Positions 1-6,039 of a stretch of DNA of 6,512 nucleotides are shown one piece after another. Each line of letters starts with the position of its first letter. Position 1 is the first letter of the stretch. Position numbers and translations under genes: made by a program. The DNA comes from JBEKDJ01 sp050014415 (GTDB taxonomy: Bacteria > Desulfobacterota > BSN033 > UBA1163). A model generated the notes under the pieces. The model had not been told where the DNA came from, did not search any database, and worked only from the letters and a program-made list of their open reading frames with translations. The stretch is taken from contig JBEKDJ010000305.1 in NCBI GenBank assembly GCA_050014415.1, forward strand, positions 1 to 6,512, given 5' to 3'.

Positions 1-63
1 GATGCCTCGTCCCATGAGATGGTGCAACGCTCCAGGAGCATCCAGTCTTGGCTGCCTAGGCAT
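1..63 (-). CDS. REP-associated tyrosine transposase (RAYT, Y1/IS200-like), N-terminal fragment
   Basis: Only the first 21 codons lie in the window; the gene continues off the left edge. The peptide begins MPRQPRLDAPGALHHLMGRG, which matches the conserved start of REP-associated tyrosine transposases (Y1_Tnp / IS200-like, HUH family): a basic R-Q-P-R-L segment, then P-G-(A/T)-L-(H/Y)-H-(V/L)-(M/I)-x-R-G. In this family these residues form the first beta strand before the HUH metal site. RAYTs are usually single-copy, domesticated transposases that act on REP palindromes by single-strand DNA cleavage. The catalytic HUH and Tyr lie outside the window, so activity cannot be judged. An in-frame TAA nine bases upstream makes the ATG at 63-61 the first possible start. 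There is no Shine-Dalgarno sequence, and a promoter abuts the start. Confidence 0.82.
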   Translation of the reverse strand, partial: MPRQPRLDAPGALHHLMGRGI

Positions 64-69
64 GTTGCC

Positions 70-98
70 ATATTATATCTCTTTGCTTAATTTGTCAA
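70..98 (-). promoter_or_regulatory. Sigma-70-type promoter for the RAYT gene
   Basis: On the minus strand a perfect -35 box TTGACA (98-93) is followed, after exactly 17 bases, by TAATAT (75-70). An overlapping TATAAT (77-72) has a 15-base spacer. The -10 box ends only six bases before the ATG at 63, so the predicted transcript would start at or next to the start codon and be leaderless or nearly so. It lies in the 77-bp gap after the aminopeptidase gene, so the transposase has its own promoter rather than depending on readthrough. Confidence 0.62.
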
Positions 99-140
99 GT
101 CGTTTTAGAACCAACGTCCCCTTTATTCTGGTCGAGGAAC

Positions 141-1214
141 TTATTCAAGGAAGGAAGCCGTATTCCGCCTCGCCTTGATCCACCGATCCAGATAGAGAGA
201 AGGCTCCTCTCCGGAGGCATGGATTTCCTCCAACAGCGCCAGCATCTCTCTCAAATCCTGACCAAGAATCCGGTAAGCCGTATCGAACGTCTCCAGACGC
301 TGGTAATACTGCCGATGCCCGAGAAGGATGGCGTTATTGAGCGGCTTCTGGTCGAACCTCTCGTACGTGTCCGTTTGAAACTGCGTCTTGATCTTTTTGA
401 ACTCGTCCTGTAGGGATAGAAACACTTCTTTTCGCCCCTCCAGTTTCTCCGCCTTTGAGATTTTCCGCTCGTAAAATTTCGACAACTGCTTGCAGGCCTG
501 ATCGATCCATCTTGAAAAAAGAAAGTCGTCCTGCTGGCTCTGAATCGCCTGGAGCACCTCCGCCGATTCCGGCCCGTATTTCTCTGAAAGAAAAAGGATC
601 GAGCCCTGGTTCCCGATGAACGTGGCCATCTGTTCATTGAAATCGGTATTCCCATTAAAATAGCAGGTCGAATGGGTCATCTCATGGAGAATTAAATTTG
701 CCAGACTCCCGACATCCCACTTCGTGAAAGAGGAAAAGATCGGGTCTCTGAGGTACCCGAGTGTGCTGTAGGCCCCTGCGGGTCGAAGGTACGTATCATA
801 GCCACTCTTCTCCAATTCCCGCTGTTCCCTGAGGGCGTCTACCTTTGAGAAAAAACCTTTGTAGGCAACTTTGCCGATGACTGGAAAGTTCCAGTGATAG
901 GCCTGAAGTCGATCTTTCTCGCTAGCTGTCACGACATAGAGAATCGGTCCCTGATCCTCGTAAAAGGTCGTATAGCACCCGGTCTTCCGAAGCCCTATCC
1001 GTTCCTCTCCGTACCGTTTGACATCCTGAATGAAGCGAATCTTTTCAGTTGTGTTTGGGTCCTGCTTCGGATTGGCCAGGACCTCTTGAACGGGAACGCT
1101 GTGAAAAGTGATATATCCCTGATGCCATCCGAGATTGGTGATGTAGTAAAGGTTACTGCAACCGAGCAGGCTCAGTAGGCAGACTAAGAGGACGAACCGA
1201 ATCATAAACTTCAT
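141..1214 (-). CDS. Predicted zinc aminopeptidase, lipoprotein (COG4324 / Aminopep family)
   Basis: A 357-residue predicted metalloprotease. The N-terminus is a lipoprotein signal: short basic start (MKFMIR), hydrophobic core, and lipobox L-L-G-C with the lipidated Cys at residue 19, so the mature protein should be anchored to a membrane facing the periplasm. A zinc motif HEMTH lies at residues 177-181. Glu194 in the following NEQMA segment, 12 residues after the second His, is the likely third ligand, a gluzincin arrangement. These features and the length fit the COG4324 predicted aminopeptidases; the substrate of that family is not well established. A GTG further upstream (1229) would add five residues, but the ATG at 1214 is preferred: GAGGTG (1227-1222) sits seven bases before it, and the GTG choice would place the Shine-Dalgarno inside the gene. 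Stop is TAA at 143-141. It stands alone and seems unrelated to the redox operon upstream. Confidence 0.85.
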   Translation of the reverse strand: MKFMIRFVLLVCLLSLLGCSNLYYITNLGWHQGYITFHSVPVQEVLANPKQDPNTTEKIRFIQDVKRYGEERIGLRKTGCYTTFYEDQGPILYVVTASEKDRLQAYHWNFPVIGKVAYKGFFSKVDALREQRELEKSGYDTYLRPAGAYSTLGYLRDPIFSSFTKWDVGSLANLILHEMTHSTCYFNGNTDFNEQMATFIGNQGSILFLSEKYGPESAEVLQAIQSQQDDFLFSRWIDQACKQLSKFYERKISKAEKLEGRKEVFLSLQDEFKKIKTQFQTDTYERFDQKPLNNAILLGHRQYYQRLETFDTAYRILGQDLREMLALLEEIHASGEEPSLYLDRWIKARRNTASFLE

Positions 1215-1221
1215 GGAAAGA

Positions 1222-1227
1222 CACCTC
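1222..1227 (-). promoter_or_regulatory. Ribosome binding site fixing the aminopeptidase start
   Basis: GAGGTG on the minus strand, with a seven-base spacer to the ATG at 1214. It overlaps the upstream GTG at 1229 that would give a longer reading frame, so it decides in favour of the ATG. A TAGAAT hexamer at 1249-1244 could be a -10 box, but no -35 box is found at 16-18 bases, so no promoter is called. Confidence 0.6.
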
Positions 1228-1229
1228 AC

Positions 1230-1441
1230 GATGTTTTACAGAAATTCTAAAACAAAATGGGTGAGAACGGTAGGTCGCTCTCGGGCTCGAATCGCTCATA
1301 AGAAATGTGAGCGACAAACAAACAGATCCTTGCTTCTTGAGTAAATCTGAACTTGAAGAATTATTGCTTCGGGACAAGTTCGCTTCACGAGGGAATTCCT
1401 GCCCGCTGTGAGTTCGTTGTGTAGAGGCGTCATGGACAAGA
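1230..1441. other. Non-coding stretch upstream of the aminopeptidase
   Basis: No convincing gene is seen on either strand. It should contain the aminopeptidase promoter, but no good -35/-10 pair stands out. It includes the inverted repeat at 1292-1314. The part from about 1340 may be the scrambled upstream portion of the IS110 remnant that follows, but no reading frame there could be matched to an IS110 N-terminus. Confidence 0.5.
1292..1314. repeat. Small inverted repeat (hairpin) upstream of the aminopeptidase
   Basis: TCGCTCA (1292-1298) and its exact reverse complement TGAGCGA (1308-1314) flank a nine-base loop. A second copy of the left arm, GTCGCTC at 1274-1280, can pair instead with GAGCGAC at 1309-1315. 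Neither strand has a T-run after the stem, so it is not a typical terminator. It lies about 80 bases upstream of the aminopeptidase start and could be an operator or simply chance. Confidence 0.3.
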
Positions 1442-1642
1442 TGTGAGGGATTTGAGAAGCTTCTGATTCAGGTGGAGGCGCTCAAGATATTTCATGGGTT
1501 GAAGCGAGAGGTGTACGGGATGGAACCGACGGCCAACTATCATAAGCCTCTGGGCGAGTATTTGATTCTGAAGGGGTGGGAGGTGGTGTTGGTTTCAGGG
1601 TCCAGAGCAAATAGTAGGGTTGATAGTCATGCAAAAAGTTGA
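1442..1642 (+). pseudogene. IS110-family transposase remnant (N-terminal DEDD domain fragment)
   Basis: A short open stretch on the plus strand, opposite to all other genes here, reads CEGFEKLLIQVEALKIFHGL then KREVYGMEPTANYHKPLGEY then LILKGWEVVLVSG. This matches the middle of the IS110-type DEDD transposase domain, where G-F-x-x-L-L is followed by (V/Y)-G-M-E-P-T-G-x-Y-x-x-P-L-x-x-(Y/F)-L and V-x-L-V-(N/S). Similarity ends near base 1600; the expected continuation (A-V-K-R-N-R-E) is absent, and the frame runs through unrelated codons to TGA at 1640-1642. The start of the domain, the D-x-K-D-A segment and the whole C-terminal Transposase_20 domain are missing, so this is a dead fragment of about 53 codons. 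It marks an old insertion or rearrangement at the downstream end of the redox operon. Confidence 0.7.
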
Positions 1643-1651
1643 AGCCATTTT

Positions 1652-3118
1652 TTAAAAGCATAGTTTCCCGGGATTCAATATGTTCTTTGGGTCAAAGATT
1701 CCTTTTACCTTTCGAATTCCAATAGTTGATTGGGCATCTCTGCGATAAGCAAAGTCAGCCCAGGGACCGTATGGACGAGAGAAAAAACCTCCCCCATTTG
1801 CCAGAGGATCAAAACTGGATGTTGATAACTCACGAACCGCTTTGGATTCTATAGGATTATTCGAATCAAAAAACAGATTATACTCGCAGTGATAACAAAC
1901 GCCTTGTACCGAAGGCTGAATATAAATCCCCATATCCAAAACAGGATAGTTGTGCTTTGCCGCGAGATTTCTCATAATGCCATTAAGATTGAAAAGCCTA
2001 TCACAAGTTGTAAGGAAGAATATATCAAAGCATGACCCTTTCGGTTGAAGTTTCCAATAAGAACCATCCGGCGGTTTATGCAATATTCTCAAAACATCAA
2101 AAGCGGAGGCTTCACCAATCTGCCTTACCGCTTCGAGATTGAGTGATTTGGCATGGTCTGAAGAGTCTTGAATCTGGTATTTTACTTTCTCTTCTGGGAA
2201 ATATTTTACTCCGGATATGGTATAGAATAAGATCCATTGGGGAAGAGAAGTCTTTATGCTTTCATAATCTTGAGATCCCTCCTGTCCGATGATATAAGCG
2301 AGATTTGTATTATTCAAAACCAGACAATCATCAACAAGTCTGGCATTAACCAGAAGACGAATCAAATCCAGAAGATTGCCGAGATTCGAGGAACCGATAA
2401 GGAAAGGTTCCTCCAAAACCGGCAGTTGCTCGCATCTGATGGATGCCCATGTGACAATACCCATTGTCCCTTGAGCGCCTTGAATGAGTCTGGAAAAATC
2501 TGCCTGCACCGGCCCGGACGCTTCATTTTGAGCTGCACCCACTTCCCACTGCTCTTCAAGGGTCCCAGGACCGGCTGCAGAGCCGGTTCGAAACAAGTCG
2601 CCGCTGCCATAAATCACCTCGGTACAAGCCAATGGATCAGTGAGGTCCCAATGATATCTGGGCATTATAACTGGCTCTCTTTCGAGTAAGCTGCCTATTA
2701 CGGATTTAGAACTTCGAGGAAGGAGCGGCATATTAAGCCTTAGATTATTATTCTTCACCATCGGTATGAGCTCGCCAAAAGTGACGCCAGGTTCAACGAT
2801 TGCTATTCTGTTTTCGGAATCAATCCTTATAATCCTTTTCATTCCCCTTAGATCTACAACGACTGCACCACCAATGCTGGGAACTGTATCGCCCCTGAAA
2901 TGGGGTGCCCCGGAGCTAACAGGTATCAGTGGAGTACCTGTTTCGTTGGCCCATTTCACTAATCTTTGCACTTCATTCGTACTGCGGGCTTTTACGATAT
3001 ATCTTGGCCTGACTGGATTAACAAAGCTTTCATCCTTAGAAAATTCATCAAGGCATTCTATTGAATCTAAAACATTTTCCTTTCCGACAATTTCTTCCAG
3101 CTCTTTTTTACCATTCAT
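1652..3118 (-). CDS. FAD-binding oxidoreductase, VAO/PCMH type (flavoprotein B)
   Basis: A 488-residue soluble flavoprotein, the second of two paralogous FAD subunits. Residues about 37-180 form the FAD_binding_4 (PCMH) domain: the RPRYIVKARSTNEVQRLVKW opening, VVVDLRGMKRI (87-97), and VEPGVTFGEL (108-117). A conserved QGTMGIVT segment follows (216-223). The C-terminus ends in the family's canonical FDPKNILNPGK motif. The middle of the FAD domain departs from the family: S-S-G-A-P-H-F-R-G replaces the usual G-G-G-T-x-x-x-G loop, and IGSLLEREP (141-149) replaces the usual tiGG-type loop. The frame is open for 60 codons before the ATG at 3118, but that part is the tail of flavoprotein A and the palindromic repeat read in another frame; the ATG has GAGGTGG just upstream. 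It overlaps the end of A by 11 bp, which implies translational coupling. Substrate unknown; a GlcD/GlcE-like or aryl-alcohol/4-cresol-dehydrogenase-like role is possible. Confidence 0.82.
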   Translation of the reverse strand: MNGKKELEEIVGKENVLDSIECLDEFSKDESFVNPVRPRYIVKARSTNEVQRLVKWANETGTPLIPVSSGAPHFRGDTVPSIGGAVVVDLRGMKRIIRIDSENRIAIVEPGVTFGELIPMVKNNNLRLNMPLLPRSSKSVIGSLLEREPVIMPRYHWDLTDPLACTEVIYGSGDLFRTGSAAGPGTLEEQWEVGAAQNEASGPVQADFSRLIQGAQGTMGIVTWASIRCEQLPVLEEPFLIGSSNLGNLLDLIRLLVNARLVDDCLVLNNTNLAYIIGQEGSQDYESIKTSLPQWILFYTISGVKYFPEEKVKYQIQDSSDHAKSLNLEAVRQIGEASAFDVLRILHKPPDGSYWKLQPKGSCFDIFFLTTCDRLFNLNGIMRNLAAKHNYPVLDMGIYIQPSVQGVCYHCEYNLFFDSNNPIESKAVRELSTSSFDPLANGGGFFSRPYGPWADFAYRRDAQSTIGIRKVKGIFDPKNILNPGKLCF

Positions 3119-4748
3119 TTTCCACCTCTTTTTTCCCCTCACCCTTCCCCTCTCCCCTGGGGGGAGAGGGCGGGGTGAGGGGGACATCCTTAGCAGAGAT
3201 ATACATCGCCGGCTCGGAGACGCCCTTAGGATCGAATGCCTTCTTAATCTTACGAAGCCATAAATGATAATTGCACAAATGCGGCCCCCATTTATCATGG
3301 GCCATATCCCCCCAAACGGTGACAGGAGCCGGATATTTTGCTTCTATCGCCATATCCTCACACCGGCTGGAGTATTCCATAACCGCGCCCCATGATTCAC
3401 CGGTGGGATGAATCTGGACAAGCGATTCAGCATGTCCATTATGTCCAAATTCAATCGGTGTGCCCCAGATGCAGTCCAAACCCTCGTCGCCGCGGATCTT
3501 CCCTTTCTCCTGAAATTGTCTCTTTAATGGCATTCCTGCCAGCATCATCTTAAAGGAAGTCAAGAACATGGAAGAGTCCCCTATAGAGCCAAGAAACCTT
3601 CCAGTACCCCGGAAGACTTCTCTTATGGCAATAGTAGACCTGGTTATCGCCCATATATACTCTCTCTTGACATCTTCATTTTCAAAATAATCGATAAAGC
3701 TACCCTTTTTTTCCGCCACTATGTGGCGTAATACCTTCTCCCGGTACTTGAGTTCAGCTTCTGAATTTCCAGTCATAATGAGGCAGAAGCCAGGTCTCTC
3801 CTTAATCTGTGCCTGTAGTTTTACAAGTAAATCTGCTCCCTCATCATTGTTACCTGAAAGCCCCTGGGCTAACATTGGAGGTGCCAACCTGGTTTGGGCA
3901 AAACAAATTTCAGCTTGAGCAATTTCGATGATTGCCTCAATAAATAGGTCCCAGTCCGGGAAAACCACATAATGAAGATCCATATTTTTGGGTCTTTCTT
4001 TGAATCGGTAATAGGGCGACTTGCCTTCAATTTCGGGCTGTGTAGGACCAGGCCATGGATATATCTTTGTCGCTGCCTTTGTAAAAACACCCAATCCTCC
4101 CATCACCGTTTGGGGTCCTCTTAAAATCCCGCGTAAAGAAGGACCGGGTCCATCACCACAAAACCAGCCTGCACCAGAACCCACAGACCCGATCTTCAGA
4201 ATATCTCCATCAGGTAAAACCCATTCCACACCCAGAAGATTTCTGGGGCCATAACTCGTGCTGAGCGAGGTATGGCCCAAACCCTGATGGGCGGCAAGGG
4301 GAAACGCGGTGCAATTTGCTCCAGCTCCAATAATATTTAAATTAAAACCTTTCTTCATCAACTCGGCTTGAAGCTGGGCGCTGGTCACATAGGGTTCCAC
4401 GACCGCATACATGCTCTTCTCATTGATTTCTATAATTCGATTCATCCTTCTTAAATCCATCTGTATAGCGGTGTCATCAAGACCCAATGCACTATAAAAT
4501 CCCCAACCCGTGCTGAAAGCCTTATAGCGAACATGATACTTGTTGCATACCCTCACGATGCTCTGTACTTCCTGAGTGCCCCCTGGAAGGACAACGGCCC
4601 CGGCTCTGGGAAGATAGGGTGTATTCGTAAATAATTCCGCCCCCCATTGATAGGCGTAAGAATCCAGGACTGCGGGGTGCTCAGATATATTTCCAGACGA
4701 GACGATGTCTTCCAGTGCCTTGTAGGCATCTCTATTTTTTAAAGCCAT
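3108..4748 (-). CDS. FAD-binding oxidoreductase, VAO/4-cresol-dehydrogenase type (flavoprotein A)
   Basis: A 546-residue soluble flavoprotein. FAD_binding_4 domain at about 45-190: LPRAGAVVLPGGTQEVQSIV, then STGWGF (79-84), DLRRMNRIIEI (98-108), VVEPYVTSAQL (116-126), HTSLSTSYGPRNLLGVEWVL (159-178) and PDGDIL. GPQTVMGGLGVFTKA (211-225) is the link to the substrate domain. A C-terminal FAD-oxidase-type domain follows and ends IKKAFDPKGVSEPAMYI; the usual N-P-G has become E-P-A. The whole layout recalls p-cresol methylhydroxylase and vanillyl-alcohol oxidase. An upstream TTG at 4784 would add 12 residues and overlap the Fe-S gene, but the ATG at 4748 has AGGAGG eight bases upstream and is the better start, leaving a 19-bp gap. 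The last 25 residues (VPLTPPSPPRGEGKGEGKKE and on) are encoded mainly by a palindromic repeat and are not part of the fold. Likely partner of B and the Fe-S protein; substrate unknown. Confidence 0.83.
   Translation of the reverse strand: MALKNRDAYKALEDIVSSGNISEHPAVLDSYAYQWGAELFTNTPYLPRAGAVVLPGGTQEVQSIVRVCNKYHVRYKAFSTGWGFYSALGLDDTAIQMDLRRMNRIIEINEKSMYAVVEPYVTSAQLQAELMKKGFNLNIIGAGANCTAFPLAAHQGLGHTSLSTSYGPRNLLGVEWVLPDGDILKIGSVGSGAGWFCGDGPGPSLRGILRGPQTVMGGLGVFTKAATKIYPWPGPTQPEIEGKSPYYRFKERPKNMDLHYVVFPDWDLFIEAIIEIAQAEICFAQTRLAPPMLAQGLSGNNDEGADLLVKLQAQIKERPGFCLIMTGNSEAELKYREKVLRHIVAEKKGSFIDYFENEDVKREYIWAITRSTIAIREVFRGTGRFLGSIGDSSMFLTSFKMMLAGMPLKRQFQEKGKIRGDEGLDCIWGTPIEFGHNGHAESLVQIHPTGESWGAVMEYSSRCEDMAIEAKYPAPVTVWGDMAHDKWGPHLCNYHLWLRKIKKAFDPKGVSEPAMYISAKDVPLTPPSPPRGEGKGEGKKEVENEW
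3122..3128 (-). promoter_or_regulatory. Ribosome binding site of flavoprotein B
   Basis: GAGGTGG on the minus strand; its GAGG core lies six bases before the ATG at 3118. It lies inside the last codons of flavoprotein A and six bases after the palindromic repeat. It decides the start of B against the 60-codon upstream extension, which is repeat-derived. Confidence 0.6.
3135..3182. repeat. 48-bp GC-rich palindromic repeat, read as coding sequence in flavoprotein A
   Basis: An imperfect inverted repeat. The outer arms CCCCTCACCC (3135-3144) and GGGTGAGGGG (3173-3182) pair perfectly; the inner arms CCCTCTCCCC (3148-3157) and GGGGAGAGGG (3161-3170) also pair perfectly. TTC opposite CG forms a small internal loop, and three to four bases close the hairpin. 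It belongs to the C/G-rich dispersed palindromes, often seen translated as P-L-T-L-S-P-x-G-E-R-x-R-V-R-G, that occur in many copies in proteobacterial genomes; that statement rests on recall. Here the minus strand reads it without a stop as the tail of flavoprotein A. It lies six bases upstream of the Shine-Dalgarno of B. The run following it on the minus strand is A, not T, so it is not a rho-independent terminator for the operon. Confidence 0.8.
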
Positions 4749-4756
4749 TTCTTTTA

Positions 4757-4763
4757 CCTCCTC
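4757..4763 (-). promoter_or_regulatory. Ribosome binding site fixing the flavoprotein A start
   Basis: GAGGAGG on the minus strand, with an eight-base spacer to the ATG at 4748. This near-perfect Shine-Dalgarno lies inside the 12-codon extension given by the TTG at 4784, which argues against that longer version. Confidence 0.75.
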
Positions 4764-4767
4764 AGTC

Positions 4768-6039
4768 TCAAATGGATTGCTCAAAAAGCTCTAAGACATC
4801 ATATACCTTCATGGTTTCATTAGTATCCTTGATTGCATCTCTAAAGTTCCGCACACACCATGGACAAGAAGTAACAATCGCTTGGGCACCAGTGTCTTTG
4901 GCTTCTGATATCCTCTCATGTCCAGTCCACAAACTGAAACCTGGAAAAGCGTCTATCACACCTCCACCCGCGCCACAACACCAACTGTATTCTTTGATTC
5001 TGTCCATTTCGACCAGCTTTAATCCGGGAATACTCTTCAGAACATTACGCGGCGCTTCATAAATTCCGTTCGTGCCTTTACGCCATTCTTTTTTGGGTTC
5101 ATGAATTATACGTTTATTCGGATCCGTTATTATCTTTCCCTTCCATGGGTTCCAGGGTTCTCCTAATCGCCCGAGATGGCAAGGATCATGATAGGTTACG
5201 ATGGTGTCAACATTTTTTTTTGGTTTAACTTTACCCTGGTCAATCAAATTGCTAAGATACTCCGTAATATGATAAACCTTCATGCTACTTTCCATGCCGA
5301 TTTTATTATAAAGGACTTTAAAGGTGTGATAACAGTCAGAACAACTCGTAATAATTGTCTTTACACCGGCATTCTGGAGTTTTCTCAGATGGTTTGGAGC
5401 ATATTTAATAAATTCTTCAACGTAACCTAATTCATAGGCCCGGCCCCCGCAGCACGCTTCATTTTTACCCGCAATGCCGAGGTTGACACCAGCCTTCCTT
5501 AAGATGTTCACGGCTCCCCTGGCAGCTGACCACAAATCCTTATCATAGCTATACATGCATCCGGCATGATAATAAACTTCTGCCCTCTGTTCTGAGATAT
5601 TTTTGACTTCTAAGCCTTCGGCCCATTTCCCACGCTCTATAACGGGCTTTTGCAACATATTACCTTCTTTTTTCAGTCCATCCATCACTTTCTTGTGAGC
5701 CTCAGGCACCTGCCCGTTTGCAACACACTTCGCTCTCAGCTCATAAATGGGTTCGAGTATTTCCAAGTCAAGTCCGTATTTACATGAGATATCGCACGCC
5801 CCGCACATTTGACATTTATAAATGATATCCACCAATCCTTCATCTATCTCAACCCTTCCTTCAAGTACTGAAAGGGCAGTCACCAATCTACCGCCGCCAG
5901 AATATGTATGGAAATTGTATCGGCTTATACTGGGACAGATGTTAGCATAACGATACCCCTTCAATACGGCATGCGGGACAAATTTACAGTTTGAACATCT
6001 GGCACATCGAATCATATACTCCCGATAATCTTCTAACAT
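4768..6039 (-). CDS. Fe-S oxidoreductase subunit with two CCG domains (HdrB/GlcF-like)
   Basis: A 423-residue soluble electron-transfer protein with no membrane segment. Two N-terminal cysteine clusters: C12-x2-C15-x2-C18 with C35-P, and C76-x2-C79-x2-C82-x3-C86 (CQMCGACDISC), each able to bind a [4Fe-4S] centre. Two Cys-rich CCG domains (PF02754) follow. The first is C161, C196-C197-G-G, and C233-x2-C236. The second is C287 (YHDPCHLGR), C354-C355-G, and C392-x2-C395. All ten CCG cysteines are present, the pattern that binds noncubane [4Fe-4S] clusters in HdrB. The second domain has 66 residues between its first Cys and the CC pair, against 34 in the first. It probably accepts electrons from flavoproteins A and B, like GlcF beside GlcD/GlcE. 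The ATG at 6039 has no Shine-Dalgarno; an ATG at 6015 (residue 9) follows GGGAG at a short three-base spacing, so the start is uncertain. No clear promoter is seen in the 116-bp gap upstream. Confidence 0.86.
   Translation of the reverse strand: MLEDYREYMIRCARCSNCKFVPHAVLKGYRYANICPSISRYNFHTYSGGGRLVTALSVLEGRVEIDEGLVDIIYKCQMCGACDISCKYGLDLEILEPIYELRAKCVANGQVPEAHKKVMDGLKKEGNMLQKPVIERGKWAEGLEVKNISEQRAEVYYHAGCMYSYDKDLWSAARGAVNILRKAGVNLGIAGKNEACCGGRAYELGYVEEFIKYAPNHLRKLQNAGVKTIITSCSDCYHTFKVLYNKIGMESSMKVYHITEYLSNLIDQGKVKPKKNVDTIVTYHDPCHLGRLGEPWNPWKGKIITDPNKRIIHEPKKEWRKGTNGIYEAPRNVLKSIPGLKLVEMDRIKEYSWCCGAGGGVIDAFPGFSLWTGHERISEAKDTGAQAIVTSCPWCVRNFRDAIKDTNETMKVYDVLELFEQSI

Noticed and set aside
251..655. 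134-codon minus-strand frame rich in Arg and Ser
   Set aside because: Out-of-frame shadow of the aminopeptidase gene.
1244..1272. Promoter for the aminopeptidase
   Set aside because: TAGAAT is a fair -10 box, but nothing resembling TTGACA lies 16-18 bases upstream.
1153..1377. 74-codon minus-strand frame upstream of the aminopeptidase
   Set aside because: Overlaps the start of the aminopeptidase in another frame, is low in recognisable features and has no family resemblance.
1355..1441. N-terminal continuation of the IS110 transposase
   Set aside because: No frame here gives the expected G-I-D-x-x-K start; short open stretches match nothing recognisable.
2237..2689. 150-codon plus-strand open frame opposite flavoprotein B
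   Set aside because: Antisense shadow of a well-supported gene; no recognisable motif or ribosome binding site.
3135..3182. Rho-independent terminator between flavoproteins A and B
   Set aside because: The hairpin is strong, but on the coding strand it is followed by A residues, not T, and it lies inside the reading frame of A with B immediately after.
2766..3263. 165-codon plus-strand open frame opposite the A/B junction
   Set aside because: Runs antisense through flavoprotein B, the repeat and the end of A; the translation is a shadow.
3119..3298. 60-codon N-terminal extension of flavoprotein B
   Set aside because: It is the 3' end of flavoprotein A and the palindromic repeat read in another frame; the ATG at 3118 has a good ribosome binding site and begins the family fold.
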